Source: Thuidium tamariscinum (taxonomy: Eukaryota; Streptophyta; Bryopsida; Hypnales; Thuidiaceae). Taken from it: a stretch of 64,000 nt of DNA. The stretch is from NCBI GenBank assembly GCA_947034885.2, contig OX344750.2:14006053-14070052 (forward strand). The letters run 5' to 3'. Below the pieces are notes generated by a model. The model had not been told where the DNA came from. It made no database searches and saw nothing but the letters and a program-made list of their open reading frames with translations. Numbering within the stretch: the first letter of the stretch is position 1; the number at the start of each line of letters is the position of its first letter. Below are positions 12,064 through 24,318 of this stretch, in pieces. Made by a program: the position numbers and the translations under genes.

Positions 12064-13556
12064 CAGAATGAATACCATTGTTTAAATCTGCTCTCTGATG
12101 TAAAACAGCAAACGACCTTGCACAAGTCGACGCAGATTCCTCCCGATCTAGACTTCATCGTTAAGAGATACTTACTCATGATATGTGGCAGCAGAGGATC
12201 GTTCTGTTGAAGTTTAGGAAACAAGTAATCTGCACTAGTCTACAGCGCCTGAGGGATGGTTAATTGTAAAACTGATGAAAGGCTCCATGGCTCATAGAGT
12301 CTATTATAATATTCTTCTGGATTTGTACCATAAAAAGCTCAACCCGTAAGCACCTGTGAGGATCTTCAGGTGTTTGTCAGCGGTATCTCATGATATTCTT
12401 AAACAAGCGATTGAATTTTGACTTGTCTTTTCCTCTTACACCTTAAAATTAATTTGAAATCAATTGTTTCAATAGTTTTGCTTTATCAAAAATATTTGTA
12501 CACTTAAAAGTCATGAAGTGGAGATCCATAACATCATTCAGCAGAGGGAGTACTATAACTTAGTGGGTAAACCTATAATGGTGCAGTGCCTTAAAGTGCA
12601 CCCTATTTGAAGTAGTTAAATGGTGTAGTTATGTCTTGAAAATTGTTAGTTAGAGAAGTATGGCAATCCTTCATTCAAGTATGGCCATTTTGGCTTCCAT
12701 GTTGGGCTTTTAAGCTCACATCACATGATGGTTTGTCTTTGACAAGTTTTTCTTTCTTTTATTGTTTTTGAAATACATGGAGAATTTTCATTGATTTTTG
12801 ACAAGGTTTTCTATTGCTTGTTGGTTTAAGTACCACTATTTTTCTTCAATGTTAAAAATTCAATTGCAACTCCTTTTCTTTTCCTTTTGTAGGAGAAGGG
12901 CTTTGTGTATGTCACTATTGATTTTCATTGCTAGCTATGAGTGCTTTTAGGTTTCTTACTTCCAAAACTTTGTATGCCTAATGAGGTCTTATATAAATCA
13001 GAATTTGAATATCCACTATACATTCCTTTGTTCTCTACACATCTCAATACACTATTGTATTCACTATTATCTACTTAGCCTTTCAATTTTTGACAACCCA
13101 ATAAGTGGTGCTTTTAGGTTTATCCACCTTAGTTTCTTGGAGAAAAAAACATGTAGTGACACTCATTTTGTCACCTTGACAATGGATTGTAGAGATGAAG
13201 ATTTGTTGCATTGGAGTATTAGTGGAGAGTAAGTTAGTAAGTTAGTAAAGACACTTCATTCTGAAGACCTATCTCCTAAATATGATCACATGTTTGTCAT
13301 AGATTCAACTTCAACAATTAAAAAGTGTTCTATCTTTTATTCTATTTTCATTTCATCAAAGAAACCTTTCACATTCTTGAAAATGTTATGTTAACTCTTG
13401 AATGTTTGGAAACATTTGGCTATAATATATGATTCAATAATATTACATCACTAAGGCACAACAATTCATTGATTCAATTAGTAATCATATAGAAATCTTT
13501 GTAGAATTTTTTACAAAACAATAGAAGAATGCAATATTTACTATATTAGTATAAAC
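12064..13556. other. 3' untranslated and intergenic DNA
   Basis: The first 350 bases are probably the 3' end of the coiled-coil transcript. A lone GAGGGAGTAC at about 12545 resembles one end of a Stowaway MITE, but no partner end was found. The rest is AT-rich with no recognisable gene. Confidence 0.5.
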
Positions 13557-13558
13557 TA

Positions 13559-14007
13559 GTGGTTGGTGCTTACTATGCTATGCAATCATCATTAGAATTA
13601 AAAAAATTGATATCATGAAAGCTCAAATCTCACAAAAGCACTAAATCATAGAAGCACAAAGAAGTGTTAAGCCAAGAAAACCAATGGATTTGCTACCTCT
13701 ATTATATCTTCTTGTGGATCCTCTTGAATATCACCTTCATTGCAACAATTACATTATTTTTATAATATCACTCTTTGTAAAAAGTGATATTACAAAAGTG
13801 ATTGCAAATTGCTACTCCTTTTTTGTAATATCACATTGTATGACAATAAGATTTTCATGTATTCATGATTGAAAACATTCTTATAAAATACTTAAAATAA
13901 TTATTTTAAGGACTTATTGAAATCAATATCATGCATTCTATTCAAATATATAAATTTTTTATTAATATGTGATACAATGAATGCATAGCATACCAAGCAC
14001 CAACCCC
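13559..14007. mobile_element. 449-bp TIR element, copy 1
   Basis: The ends are inverted repeats of about 30 bp: the left starts GTGGTTGGTGCTTACTATGC, and the complement of the right starts GGGGTTGGTGCTTGGTATGC. Both are flanked by TA, so TA is the likely target duplication. No ORF with a domain is present. TA duplication suggests a Tc1/mariner-type MITE, but the terminal sequence is not one I recognise. Confidence 0.75.
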
Positions 14008-14068
14008 TAGTATTAATGGTAGCATTTGTGACATTAGAGAGGGATTTATGATTTTAGTAGTATGACTA

Positions 14069-14517
14069 GCAGTTGGTGCTTGCTATGCTAGGCAATCATC
14101 ATTAGAATTTAGAAAATTGATATCATGAAAGCTCAAATTTCACAAAAGCACTAAATCATAGAAGCGCAAAGAAGCGTTAAGCCAAGAAAACCAATGGATT
14201 TGCTACCTCTATTATATCATCTTGTGGATCCTCTTAAATATCACCTTAATTGCAACAACTAAATTATTTCTATAATACCACCCTTTGTAAAAAGTGATAT
14301 TACATAAGTGATTGCAAATTGCTACTCTATTTTTCTAATATCACATTGTGTGACAATACAATTTCTATGTATGCATGATTGAAAATATTTTTACAAAATA
14401 TTTAAAATAATTAATTTAAAGAATTATTGAAATCATTATCATGCATTCTATTCAAATGTATCAAAATTTTACTAATATGTGATATAATAAATGCGTAGCA
14501 CAGCAAGCACAAGCCCC
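14069..14517. mobile_element. 449-bp TIR element, copy 2
   Basis: This copy has exactly the same length as the one 510 bp upstream, with the same TA-flanked inverted ends, here more eroded (left CAGTTGGTGCTTGCTATGCT, right complement GGGGCTTGTGCTTGCTGTGC). Confidence 0.75.
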
Positions 14518-14576
14518 TAGTATTAATGGTAGCATTTGTGATATTACAGAGGGAGTTATGATTTTAGTATATAGAT

Positions 14577-15179
14577 GATTGTATCATTGTATTCTTATTT
14601 TTTGTTTAGCAACCTAAATGTAGATCTAATCTCCAAAGGCGACTAGAAAATCTTCTAAATCATAGGCGTATTTTTTTTTTGAATAATCACTTAACATAAC
14701 ATGGCCTATTGGAGTTAACATGACCTATTAGAGTTCAAAGGCCATTGAGGAATCTAATAAAAATTATTAGTCAATGTATGTACTATAAAATATTTATTCT
14801 ATCATTTTTTCATTTTGCATTATACGTGCATATATATATGATTAGTGGTTATAGAATATATATTTACACAGTAATAATTAATTATAGATCTCCTTAAAAT
14901 CATTTTTGGAAGCATTTAATTTTGAATATATTTCAAAAATATAATATTTAGTGTAATTTGAAGAATTTCTTTCTTTTTAAATTTCTATACTTTTTTGAGC
15001 AACTATTTGTTTAAAGTCTATTTGAAAAGAATGATACATTCAAAATTGAATTATATTAAATTGTAGCAAATATGAAACTTCATTATATATTTTATATAAG
15101 ATTTGATTTACTTTAATACATTTGATAAAAATTCTAGAAATAAAAACTAAAATGTTTGATCAAATTGTTCAAACTTAAA
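14577..15179. other. AT-rich intergenic DNA
   Basis: Very A/T-rich sequence with a short TATATATATATG stretch near 14830. No gene or element ends are visible. Confidence 0.6.
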
Positions 15180-15303
15180 TTACATTACACTACATAATGA
15201 ACCACGAAAGCCACAATTATCAACTAGTGGTTTTATAGGAATTTTTGTTCCAACAGGCAATTCTTGGCCTTCCCAAGGATCTTCTATTATCTCTGCTACA
15301 AAC
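15180..15303 (-). CDS. candidate last exon of the cyclophilin gene
   Basis: After an acceptor (CATAG) at 15308-15304, this segment is open for 41 codons on the minus strand, to a stop at 15180. It encodes EIIEDPWEGQELPVG followed by KIPIKPLVDNCG. It is less AT-rich than its surroundings, and its phase matches a GTACAA donor late in exon 5. The P-I-K-P-x-V-x-N-C-G ending resembles the last strand of many cyclophilins. It could be an alternative C-terminus or a remnant of a second copy. Confidence 0.4.
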
Positions 15304-15577
15304 CTATGTAAGAATAACTATAATTTATTAATAGCTTTGCATTGATGATTCTAAAAGAAATAAACATGTATTCAATATGCTATTTTAAATTGGAAATCTG
15401 ATATAATTTTACATCTAAGAATATGTATTTAAGACTTCAAGTATAAAGTATCAATATTGTATACACCATAATTAAGTTCATTTTATTAAAAAAATCATCT
15501 TTTAATTTAAAAATATGTATTTTTATATAGTAAATTTAATAAATAATGAATAAATAATTATTTAAAAAAATAATAGT

Positions 15578-17183
15578 CTAGAAAATTGAATGATTGCATA
15601 TTATGTAAGATGTTTTGTACAATTTTATAGGAACAATAGGTTTTGTTGCCTTGATTTTCACTTGTTGCATTGCATCAAGTATTGGAAAGCAATGCTCCTT
15701 TACTTGTCCAAATATAGTATGTTTTCCATCCAAATGTGGACTCTATAATTATTATCATATTGTAATGAATATCAAATGAAAAATAAACAATATAAAACAT
15801 ACACATTTTAAAAGTTATAAGACATTATAATTTAAAATCTTCTTAAAAAATCTATTTTTTGAATCTTTGACCAAAAACTTGAGGATGTTTTATAAATTGA
15901 AAACTACTCTGTAATATATTTGGTATTATTAATAGTATATTGCAATGAATAATTAACTGGTTCAAATAATATAAAAAATTGTGAAGTGTTTGTATTTCGG
16001 CCAAAGTTTGCCATTGAAACAATTCCTTTTCGATCATGGCTATGTTTTGCGCTCATTTCATCACAAAACTTTGTACCATAAATTGATTCACCTCCTCTTC
16101 CCGTACCTATATAAAACTTTTTAAAATATGCAACTATCCTTATACTATCATTGGTTAACACCATGATTTTTACCAACCAATAATTAGATTATTCAATCTG
16201 TACTATTTCATAACAATTAAGTCATTATGAAGCAATGCAAAAATTGACTTTAGTTGACATTCTTCAAGCATACTTAGTTCAAATGGCATTATTTCTTAGC
16301 AACAAATTGTTGCTACTATATCTATAAAATCATTGATATAAGTCAAGATATATAGATGAAATTTATATACAAAACCAAAAATGGAAGTCTACATTACCAT
16401 ATGCTAAAATATGTTAACTTTTTAATCCTTTTGTTTTTCTAAAAGTAAAAATTATAAATTAAGTTTTCTTAAAGTATAATTCAACAAAAAAAATTATAGC
16501 CATCCAACCTTCTCACTAAAAATGCATGTTCAATGCATCTTTTGTTCTTACAAAATTCAAATGCAATGATGAAGTATGACCTTATGAATAGTTTTTAGAA
16601 AAATTGACTAAGTAAGGAAAACATCAATTTTTTTTATTCAATTTCATTTTACAATGTGATTTATGAGGGGGAAAAAATTCAATAATATCTAGTTTTTGTC
16701 AATATAGTTAGCCCATATCTTAGGGAATGTAAGTATTATGAAGCCTAACCTGATGGATCACCAGCTTGACACATGAAGTGTGGAATTATTTTCTGCATTG
16801 TAGCATGTAGATTAAACTTCTATGCAATTTCTTAATACTAACTAAATACATGCAATCTAAAAATTATACACAAACAACATTGAACTTAAAGTCTTTAAAT
16901 ATCAAATATTGTATTCATTATCAATACAAATAATTTTGAAGACAAAAATCATACATGGAAAATGGTACCATCATAATAGCCTGCCTTACATAATTCCAAA
17001 AAGTTCCTACAAGTCCTGTACATATAATCTAGGTTAGTTGTTGTTATTAACATCTATTAGGACTATTTCTTTGACCTATAAGAATTATATATTTTTACCT
17101 AAAATTAAATCTTACTTTGTTGTGTCTTTGACAAATAATACAATCTCAAGGGTGCCATGTGTACATTGTAATGCCACAGCCAT
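15578..17183 (-). CDS. divergent single-domain cyclophilin (peptidyl-prolyl isomerase family)
   Basis: Five exons join in frame: 17183-17116, 17015-16955, 16792-16750, 16106-15958 and 15742-15578, giving 161 residues, the usual size of a single-domain cyclophilin. The start is [14 protein letters not shown]. Next come [59 protein letters not shown] and [14 protein letters not shown], matching the fold from strand 1 to strand 7 and closest by eye to the PPIL1/PPIL3/PPIL2 group. In the family the active site is FHR followed by FMxQGGD. Here the exon junction gives FHK, replacing the catalytic arginine, and the ANAGPNTNGSQFF block reads [13 protein letters not shown]. Exon 5 may instead splice near 15624 into 15303-15180, which continues in frame with EIIEDPWEGQELPVG and ends at a TAA. 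Splice sites and frame are intact, so it may be expressed, but codons are very AT-rich. Activity is doubtful. Confidence 0.75.
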
Positions 17184-19311
17184 GTAATTTGTTCTTTTTT
17201 TCAAATTTTGCAAGGGTCTAAATTATAGATGTTCTTTACCATGATTGCATATATGCAAGTATTGTCATTCAAACTATGAAGGTAGCTAAGGCAACATTAT
17301 TCCAAAACATAGTTAAATAATTGCACATTACGCATATTTTCTCAAACATTCATATTTCTCTATAGATCATGAAATTTATATATATTAATAGTCAATCTTG
17401 GCTAGATCAAATCACCTAATTCATTATGTTTGTCAATTTTGAGTTTTCCTTGAAATTTTGTCAATTGATTTTAAGGTAACATTTACATTCCAATGACAAA
17501 CTTTAGATCATTGTAAATTTACACCTTCACATATATAGAGGGATTTTGCAACTTTTTCATCAAGTAAGGGATAATTAATCTATAAATTGGCTATCATGAC
17601 AATTTTTGAAGCAAACTACAACTAAAACCATAGAATAGTAAAGCTACCATAATTTACTTTTTTAATTCATTTTTTTGGGATTCATCACTCTAGCAATTAT
17701 GAATTTTGCAAGTATTTTTTTTCCATCCACTATGTATTAGGTTTCTATTCATATAAATATTGTAGCTTCATCTATAGTACATTATATTGTCCATTTCCAA
17801 AAAATGTTTTTTAGAATTTTTTTTCAAAAATCTAGATTTTATATAAAATAATTCGAAATTTAAATATCTTCATATTCAATAATATTCATTTGAATGTCAC
17901 TTGTAGTGTATAAAAAGTAGAGCCCGAGTTTAAAATTTTTAATATATTAGGTTGGGATTTTTTCTAAAATAGTAAATATTTAGGATGTCATTAATTATAG
18001 AAGGAAGTAAATTTTTTCGTTAAATTTTTATTTAAAAACATTGGTAGTAGAAACTATTTATCTAATTGTACAAATCACAAATGTAATTCAAAAGTTAAAA
18101 GATTGAATTTCTATTTAGGAATTGAAACAATAAGAATACCAATGTTTTTAAATTAAAACTTAACGAAAAAATGCAAAAATATAAGGTTACATCAAGAAGA
18201 TGCTTGAATTTCATTAGTGTTTAGTAAGAAAGAAGGAATGAAAAATTATGTGGATGAAAACATGAAGGATGAAATTGTCACACAATTTGCCTTTTATATA
18301 AGGGATACTATATTTACTTTTCTATATAGTTTTTTATAAAAAATATTTACAATACTCACTCATATCAAGAGATGAATTGTTGTGTTTAGACCCTTTAGGA
18401 TTTGCCACATTTTCTTCAATCTCATGCTTAGTCACTACCTTAGTTAAAGGTGAAAAGAAAACATGATCCCTCCAAAAAAATGTAGTCAAAGAATGCATCT
18501 ATAATTAAGCCAATTCATAATGATATCTAATGTGTAGCCAATGGCCATCCATTCATAGCTTGTTGTATTGTACTAGAACATATTGGATTTCTAGAGGTAT
18601 AATATTTATATATTCCATTAGTTTATAAGTTAGAGTAAAAATTATCTATCTAAATTGAAAATAGCTAAGCATGAGTAACAAAAAAAACATGATAAATTCT
18701 AAATTTATGCTAACTTATTAAATGACCATTGAGTCACAAGTAGTTTAGCCAATTTTTAGAGCGATCTTTGGTATAAGATCTTTAATGGATATATGGTATA
18801 TTTGGTGGGTCTAGTGATTATGGAGCCTACTTAACCTTGGATTGCCACTAGTGCCATTTTGTGGCTTTTGGATGATAATCTAGGGTCTTAAGAAAAAACT
18901 AGAAGAAGTTTTTCATCCACTATTGTGGTGCTATATTTTTTACCATATTAGTATATAAAATTAAAAAATCATCATTCCATGGTTGAAATTATATTTCCAA
19001 ATTATCAACCAATATTTCAAGAATTTCTTTTATAGTTTAAGTAGAGATATGAATGAATAGCTAAAGAGTATCAATAAAAAAATTGAATTGCAATAGAAAT
19101 CTATTGTATTTTAGGTTCCAATATCTATATGAAAACTCTCACTGCTAAGGTTTTCAATATGATATTTTGTATCTAATTCAAACTTTTGATTCAATTCATA
19201 CCGCCTACTATAGTAATGTAAAAGCTATGAAAAATATTTATATTGTAGCAACCAAAGCATCTCTTGGAATAAGCATGTAGGATTTGATCTTGAAAATTCA
19301 ATTTAGGCAAT
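17184..19311. other. AT-rich intergenic DNA
   Basis: No gene or complete mobile element is recognised. Promoter elements of the cyclophilin gene should lie at its left end, but none stands out. Confidence 0.55.
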
Positions 19312-19513
19312 CACTATAAGAGAAAGGGGTGTTTTAAGTATAGTCCAAGTAGTATAGTCTTCTAAGTAATGACCTTTAAGTAAGGCTTTTAGTACAATTC
19401 TACTAAAAGACAATCTTTTTAGTAAAATTTTACTAAAAACCTTACTTAAAGGTCATTACTTAAAAGACTATACTACTTGGACTATACTTAAAACACCCCT
19501 TTCTCTTGTAGTG
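19312..19513. mobile_element. 202-bp CACTA-type foldback MITE, copy 1
   Basis: The element begins CACTATAAGAGAAAGGGGTG and ends with the complement of CACTACAAGAGAAAGGGGTG. It is flanked by a perfect 3-bp duplication AAT (19309-19311 and 19514-19516), as expected for the CACTA (En/Spm) superfamily. Nearly the whole element is one long inverted repeat with arms of about 98 bp, so the transcript would fold into a hairpin. A sibling of identical length lies at 40320-40521. Confidence 0.92.
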
Positions 19514-19559
19514 AATGCTTTAAGAATAAATTGTCCATACATAGTGTTTAGGTTGATGT

Positions 19560-21840
19560 CTTCGAATTCAATTTTAGATCCATTGGAGGGTTTAGTTTTC
19601 CTTCCATAAAATAACTGTCTCTACTTTTTATTCAAGAAATCTTAAAAGAATGGAAATAAAATTATTTTTGGAATTTGTTTTCTTAAGCTCTAAGCTTAGT
19701 TTTGTAACATAAAAATTTGACTTCAAGATCACTTAGGTAAAGATTATAAGCAAGGAGGATTCAAAATCTAATAATTTAGTATATCAAGATGCAAAGAAAT
19801 GCTATTTTCACTTGAACAATTCTTAACTCCTCGGCCCTTCAAGTGACAAAAAGTATCCCTCCACAATTTGGAAGTTCAATTTAAAATGTAGTGGCATAAC
19901 TTTTGCATCCAATGTCCAAATTTAATGAAAACTTGTTGGAAAATTTGCTTCTTTCTTCTAATTTGTGTAGTAAAATTTTTTAACCCCTAATTTACCAAGG
20001 CATTTTCTGGCTCTGAAACCACTCAAAACTGCCATTTCTGCTGCAATCACTCAAGAAACCTAAAAAAACAATTTCTTAGAATCTAACCGTAGGATCTTGT
20101 ACTTCACTTGTCTCAAATCATGTGGTAAAAATTTCATGAAGTTTGACCGTACGGATTGGAAGATATTAGCATTTGAAGTTGGAAAAAAAAGTTCTTTTCA
20201 ACTGCGACCTGCAATTTCAGGTGACTTTGATGGCCATTTGTGGATTTTTTTTGCACTACACACCATAAGGTTAAAATTTTTTATCTTGAACATTTGAGTT
20301 GAGAGTTGGGGAAAAAAATTTCAGAATGTCAAAACTTGATTTTCACATATAAAAAAATTGTTAAGTAGAAGTAGGTCCAAAGTTGAACAAAATACTAAAT
20401 TGTTAATAGCCCTTAGATGGAATTAAAAAATCATAATCCCAACGGTGGGATTGTTCTTGGAAACAAACTTAAACTTGTCAAAAAAAAGAAATTGAAAGAA
20501 ATTGAAAATTGCATTCAAAAATGAATTCTATAAGTTGTTTTTTGAAGAAGATGCTTAGATTGCCCAAAAAACAAGATTGTCCATAACTTTTTCATTATTA
20601 GTCCAAATAGGATGAATCAAAGCTTCAAATGTAGACAAAAACATAATCTTTCAGAAAAAAAATTGAAAAAAAAAAATTCATTTTTTTGTGTTTTTTTTTT
20701 CTGCCCGCCGAACTGCTTTTTTGACTTCGGATGGCAAAACTTTTGCTCCCAGGCACCGATTGAAAAAAAAATTATATTTTTAGAAAGCTGATGTAATTTC
20801 CTATCTTCAAAAAAAGTTTCAAAAAATCAGGTCAAAATTTCAAGTCACACGAGCCTGCCCGAAATCCCAAGTGTCCCCCGAGGGGACTTTGGGACTTTAG
20901 GGGTTAAATCAATCCAAGATGAAATGAATTTTTTGGGAGCCATTTGAAGTTTACAAGTTTAATTTGAATTCACCAATGTTTGCATTTTGATGGTTGCAAC
21001 TTTGGGAACTTGTATCTCCTTCATCCAATGTTAATTTTCAATAAATGAGTCCTAAATTAAAGTTCCCTTAAAGTCTAATTATTGTTGTAAAATTTTCATA
21101 TCAAACCAATATGTGCTAAATGTTTGGAAGCCATTTAAAGTTCAGAATCTAGATATTTTTGAATTACAATGAATTTTGGCATCATGTTCCTTCTTGAATT
21201 GTAGGGAAAGATGAGCGTACTAGCTAGTCTAATTTGTGTGCTCAATTTCTTATCAATCCAAGTAGTTATGAGTGTTTGAGAAGGTTTAACCTTAAGGTAA
21301 TCTCACTTACAACAAGCAATTAAGAGCTAATTGCCTTTTGGAAGAAGCTAAGCTCGTAGAGATAAAAAAAACTCTTGGACTTAGTTACAAATTTTTGAAG
21401 TTGAAACTATAAATTAGAATCTAATCCAAGTTTTTTTATATTTTGTGGACTCAAATTCAAATCTAATGCAAGTTATTTCATAATTTTTGGATTTTTTTGG
21501 AATTAATTACAAATTCTAAAGTTGAAATTCAAATTCAAATCTAACTCAAGTTGTTTCATATTTTTTGGACTTTCTTGGAATTAGTTACAAATCTTTGATG
21601 TTAGCACCTCTAATGTTTCTAGAAAAAATTTAGCATCCTTTTTCAACACTAAAACATTATAATTTTTCAATCTATATAGTCAAATGACACCCAATTTGAT
21701 TCATGTCATTTACAACATGTAGACTACAAGATTGTATAGTTGAGATGTTTGCACCTTAGTTAGTGACTTTTAGACCTATAATACTTCAAAAGTAATGATG
21801 TTCTTAGGCACCTAAATGCTAGGGACTCTTAGGAGTTGAA
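19560..21840. repeat. dispersed repeat family D, copy 1, split by a nested element
   Basis: The left part (about 19840-19975) matches 44500-44640, and the right part (21651-21840) matches 45541-45720 and 53888-54095. Shared blocks are TTTTGNATCCAATGTC, CAAATGACNCCNAATTTGAT and TAGGAGTTNA. The middle is interrupted by the element at 19978-20908. No coding capacity remains. The class is unknown; it could be the remnant of a larger transposon. Confidence 0.65.
19978..20908. mobile_element. about 930-bp element with TTTAACCCCTAA ends, copy 1
   Basis: The segment starts TTTTAACCCCTAA and ends TTAGGGGTTAAA, short inverted ends. It matches 35721-36680 across the whole length: both contain AAAACTGCCATTTCT, TAGGATCTTGTA, and a block reading GCAAGATATAAGCATTTGAA or GGAAGATATTAGCATTTGAA. 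Single GC-rich islands (GCCTGCCCGAAAT, GTGTCCCCCGAGGGGAC) lie near the right end. It is nested in repeat family D. No transposase is visible. Confidence 0.65.
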
Positions 21841-22321
21841 TAATATTTTATACTCTAAGAAGTAGTCCAAAGAAAATTAAAAGTCTTGCAAAAGTGGGGC
21901 ATGGGTCTTATTCTTTGCCTAAGGTTTGTACAATCAAGGTATGTGAGGTTGATCAATAGAGCATGGCATGCTTCATGCCATGCTTCATATTGAAGGTTGA
22001 AACATTCTCCTCAAAAAAATTGAAAGCTATTTTCTGTCAAAGAATGAGTGTACTAAAAGAGTTGACTATACATTCAAGGATTGAATGTCATTATCTTGCA
22101 ATCTATGTTGATGAAATTTTTGAAACTGTTCTACATAGTTTTACACTAGAAATGATAGTGTTAGAGTGATTTTTGATGAATCATAATCAACTAGTCAAGG
22201 AACTTTAGGAGTATGCCTGTGAATTAATCTACTATAAAATCGATTTTAAGTTTAATTTTTGAAATGCAGTTAGCAAACCTTGATGAGATGAAAGTCATAA
22301 AACAAATATGAAAAAGAAAAA
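21841..22321. other. intergenic DNA downstream of the MTP gene
   Basis: This is likely the 3' flank of the minus-strand MTP gene. A small palindrome (GCATGGCATGCTTCATGCCATGC) sits near 21960. The ORF at 21963-22169 lacks any domain signal. Confidence 0.45.
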
Positions 22322-23983
22322 CTATAACACCTTTTGTTCAACTTGTATTGTTACATGGCTAATATTGTACACCTTTTCAACATATTCCGTGACAATATGA
22401 AGCACTTCATTTGTATCTGAGTTTGGACTTGATTGAATATGACATGCAAGTAAAGACCTACCAACTGTAATAGCCCAAATATGAAGTTCATGAACTTCAA
22501 CAATTCCATCTAATTTCAACAAACCAGCTTCAAGGGCACTTGCATCAATTTCCCTTGGAGTACTTTCCATTAATATTTCTACAATCTCTTTAATCATGTT
22601 GTATGTTGTTGCTAAAACCATAACTGAAAAAACAATTGTACATATTGGATCAACAATGTATAACTCAGGTTTAATCCATATAGCAACTCCCGCAACCATG
22701 ACTCCGATGCTTTGCACAAAATCACCAAAAGCATGCAAATATGCGGCACGTACATTAATGCTTTCTTTGGTCCTTTTGTGGGGAGAATGGAGATCTTTGT
22801 CAAGTTTAACACTCTTTGATCGATGTTTAAGATTGTCTTCTTTTTTGTGTTCAATTATGCTTATTTCGTGAACATCATTGTCTTCATCATCTTTAACATT
22901 TGTTAATGCTGTCTTGTTAGAAAAGTGATGTTTTTGTTTGTTTGTTCCTAAAATTAAAAATAAAACTAATAAAATTCTTTTTTTTGTATAGTGCAATAAG
23001 GTCATATTTGTTATATTGAGACTTTTTACAGTTTCATTTTTTATTCTTGACTTGAGAATAAACTACTTTATCTCTTTACTAGTATTTTTTTTATAAATAT
23101 GTAACACTACCAACTTTTAGAATTTTATTATCGAACCACTATTTTGAGCATTACTTCTTTTTGGTTTGATTTACGATATTGTAAAATGAATGTTCCAATA
23201 ACTAACATTCTATCTCAAAATTTGCAAAAAATCTCAATATTTAACAAATATGGCCTTTAGTGTTTAGACCACCATTATTTAAATCAAAATTAGATAAGCA
23301 ATGATATGAAATGAACTTAATATATGTAGATTCATACCAAAACAACATAATAATTGTGCATATAATCTCTTTTTAAAGTCATTATATTTGTAATCATCTT
23401 CACGTTTATTTTCTTTGTTGTCATCATGTCCATGATGATGTTTTTTGTGGGTATATTTATCGTGGTGTTCATTATCATGGTCATGAGAGTGACTATGACC
23501 ATGGCCTTCATGACCAAGTGTACACATAATAACAATATTTATACTAAACCCACCACAAGCTACACAAAACATAATTAATCCATTTATATTTTTATCAGGA
23601 TGGATGAAGCGAAGTATTGCTTCATAAACTAAAACCCCTGTCACCAACCATATAATTTGAATGGAAATTAATGCCCCTAAAATCTCAAGTCGGTAATACC
23701 CAAAAGTTTGGCGAGGGTTGGCTTCCCATCCAGATGCATAGATTGCAAATAAAGCAATTGCAAAACCAGCAATATCTGAAAGAAGATGTGCTGCATCGGT
23801 TAAAATTGCTAAACTATTAGAAATCACTCCGCCTATAACTTCGCCAATTATGAAAATAATGCATAGCCCTACAGCTAGGGACAATTTTTTTGCAGCTCTA
23901 ACTCTTTCTTCAGCTTCTTTTGTGTTGTCAATATTACACTTATCATTGCATTTTAGTTGAGCAGCACTTTCATCATTGTCCAT
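22322..23983 (-). CDS. vacuolar-type zinc transporter, cation diffusion facilitator (MTP group 1)
   Basis: Two exons, 23983-23338 and 22947-22322, join G|GA in frame to give 423 residues, the normal size for plant MTP1-like proteins. Members exchange Zn2+ (sometimes Co2+) for H+, usually at the vacuolar membrane. The cytosolic N-terminus has a Cys cluster (KCNDKC) near residues 11-16. Helix 2 has the metal site DAAHLLSD (H66, D70), and helix 5 has the partner site LHAFGDFVQS (H287, D291). Between helices 4 and 5 is the histidine-rich loop (about residues 158-186, with HGHSHSHDHD and KKHHHGH), continuing into a charged stretch. The C-terminal domain includes ILMESTPREID and VHELHIW, typical of the family. 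All key residues are present, so the gene looks functional. The one intron has a GTATGA donor and a TTTTAG acceptor. Codons are strongly AT-rich, like the flanking DNA. Confidence 0.93.
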
Positions 23984-24044
23984 ATTAATTTATATAATAG
24001 TCCTTCATGTTTATTCATTCTTTGTGTTTTAAATTTAACCCCTA

Positions 24045-24316
24045 AGGTGGGTACACCTAAAAGTGCCTCTTTTTGGTATTGTGCCTAGTAATCATTACTG
24101 GTCTGATCAAATTTTCATATAGTCTTCTTGGCAAGTGAAAGCACGTTCCAATGCACCAAAAAACGCAGCATTTGGATATAGTATGCAAAAGTTATTAATG
24201 GTCAAAGTTTGTTTCTAAAAGCACTCCAGCCAAATAGGTACATAATGGAATTCAGAAATGTATAGCAACTATGGATGACACTTTTAGGTGAGGTGCAATT
24301 TTAGGTGTACCCACCT
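24045..24316. mobile_element. 272-bp TIR MITE with TA duplication
   Basis: The ends are inverted repeats of 18 bp (AGGTGGGTACACCTAAAA at the left, its exact complement at the right), with TA on both outer sides (24043-24044 and 24317-24318). It sits about 60 bp upstream of the start codon of the MTP gene, so it lies in its promoter or leader. No coding capacity. Confidence 0.85.
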
Positions 24317-24318
24317 TA

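Larger units (their letters stand above)
13557..14576. repeat. 510-bp tandem duplication carrying a TIR element
   Basis: Two direct copies with a period of 510 bp (13557-14066 and 14067-14576) are about 90 percent alike by eye. Each contains one TIR element plus about 55 bp of identical flank (ATTAATGGTAGCATTTGTGA), so the second copy arose by duplication of the locus and not by a second insertion. Confidence 0.85.
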
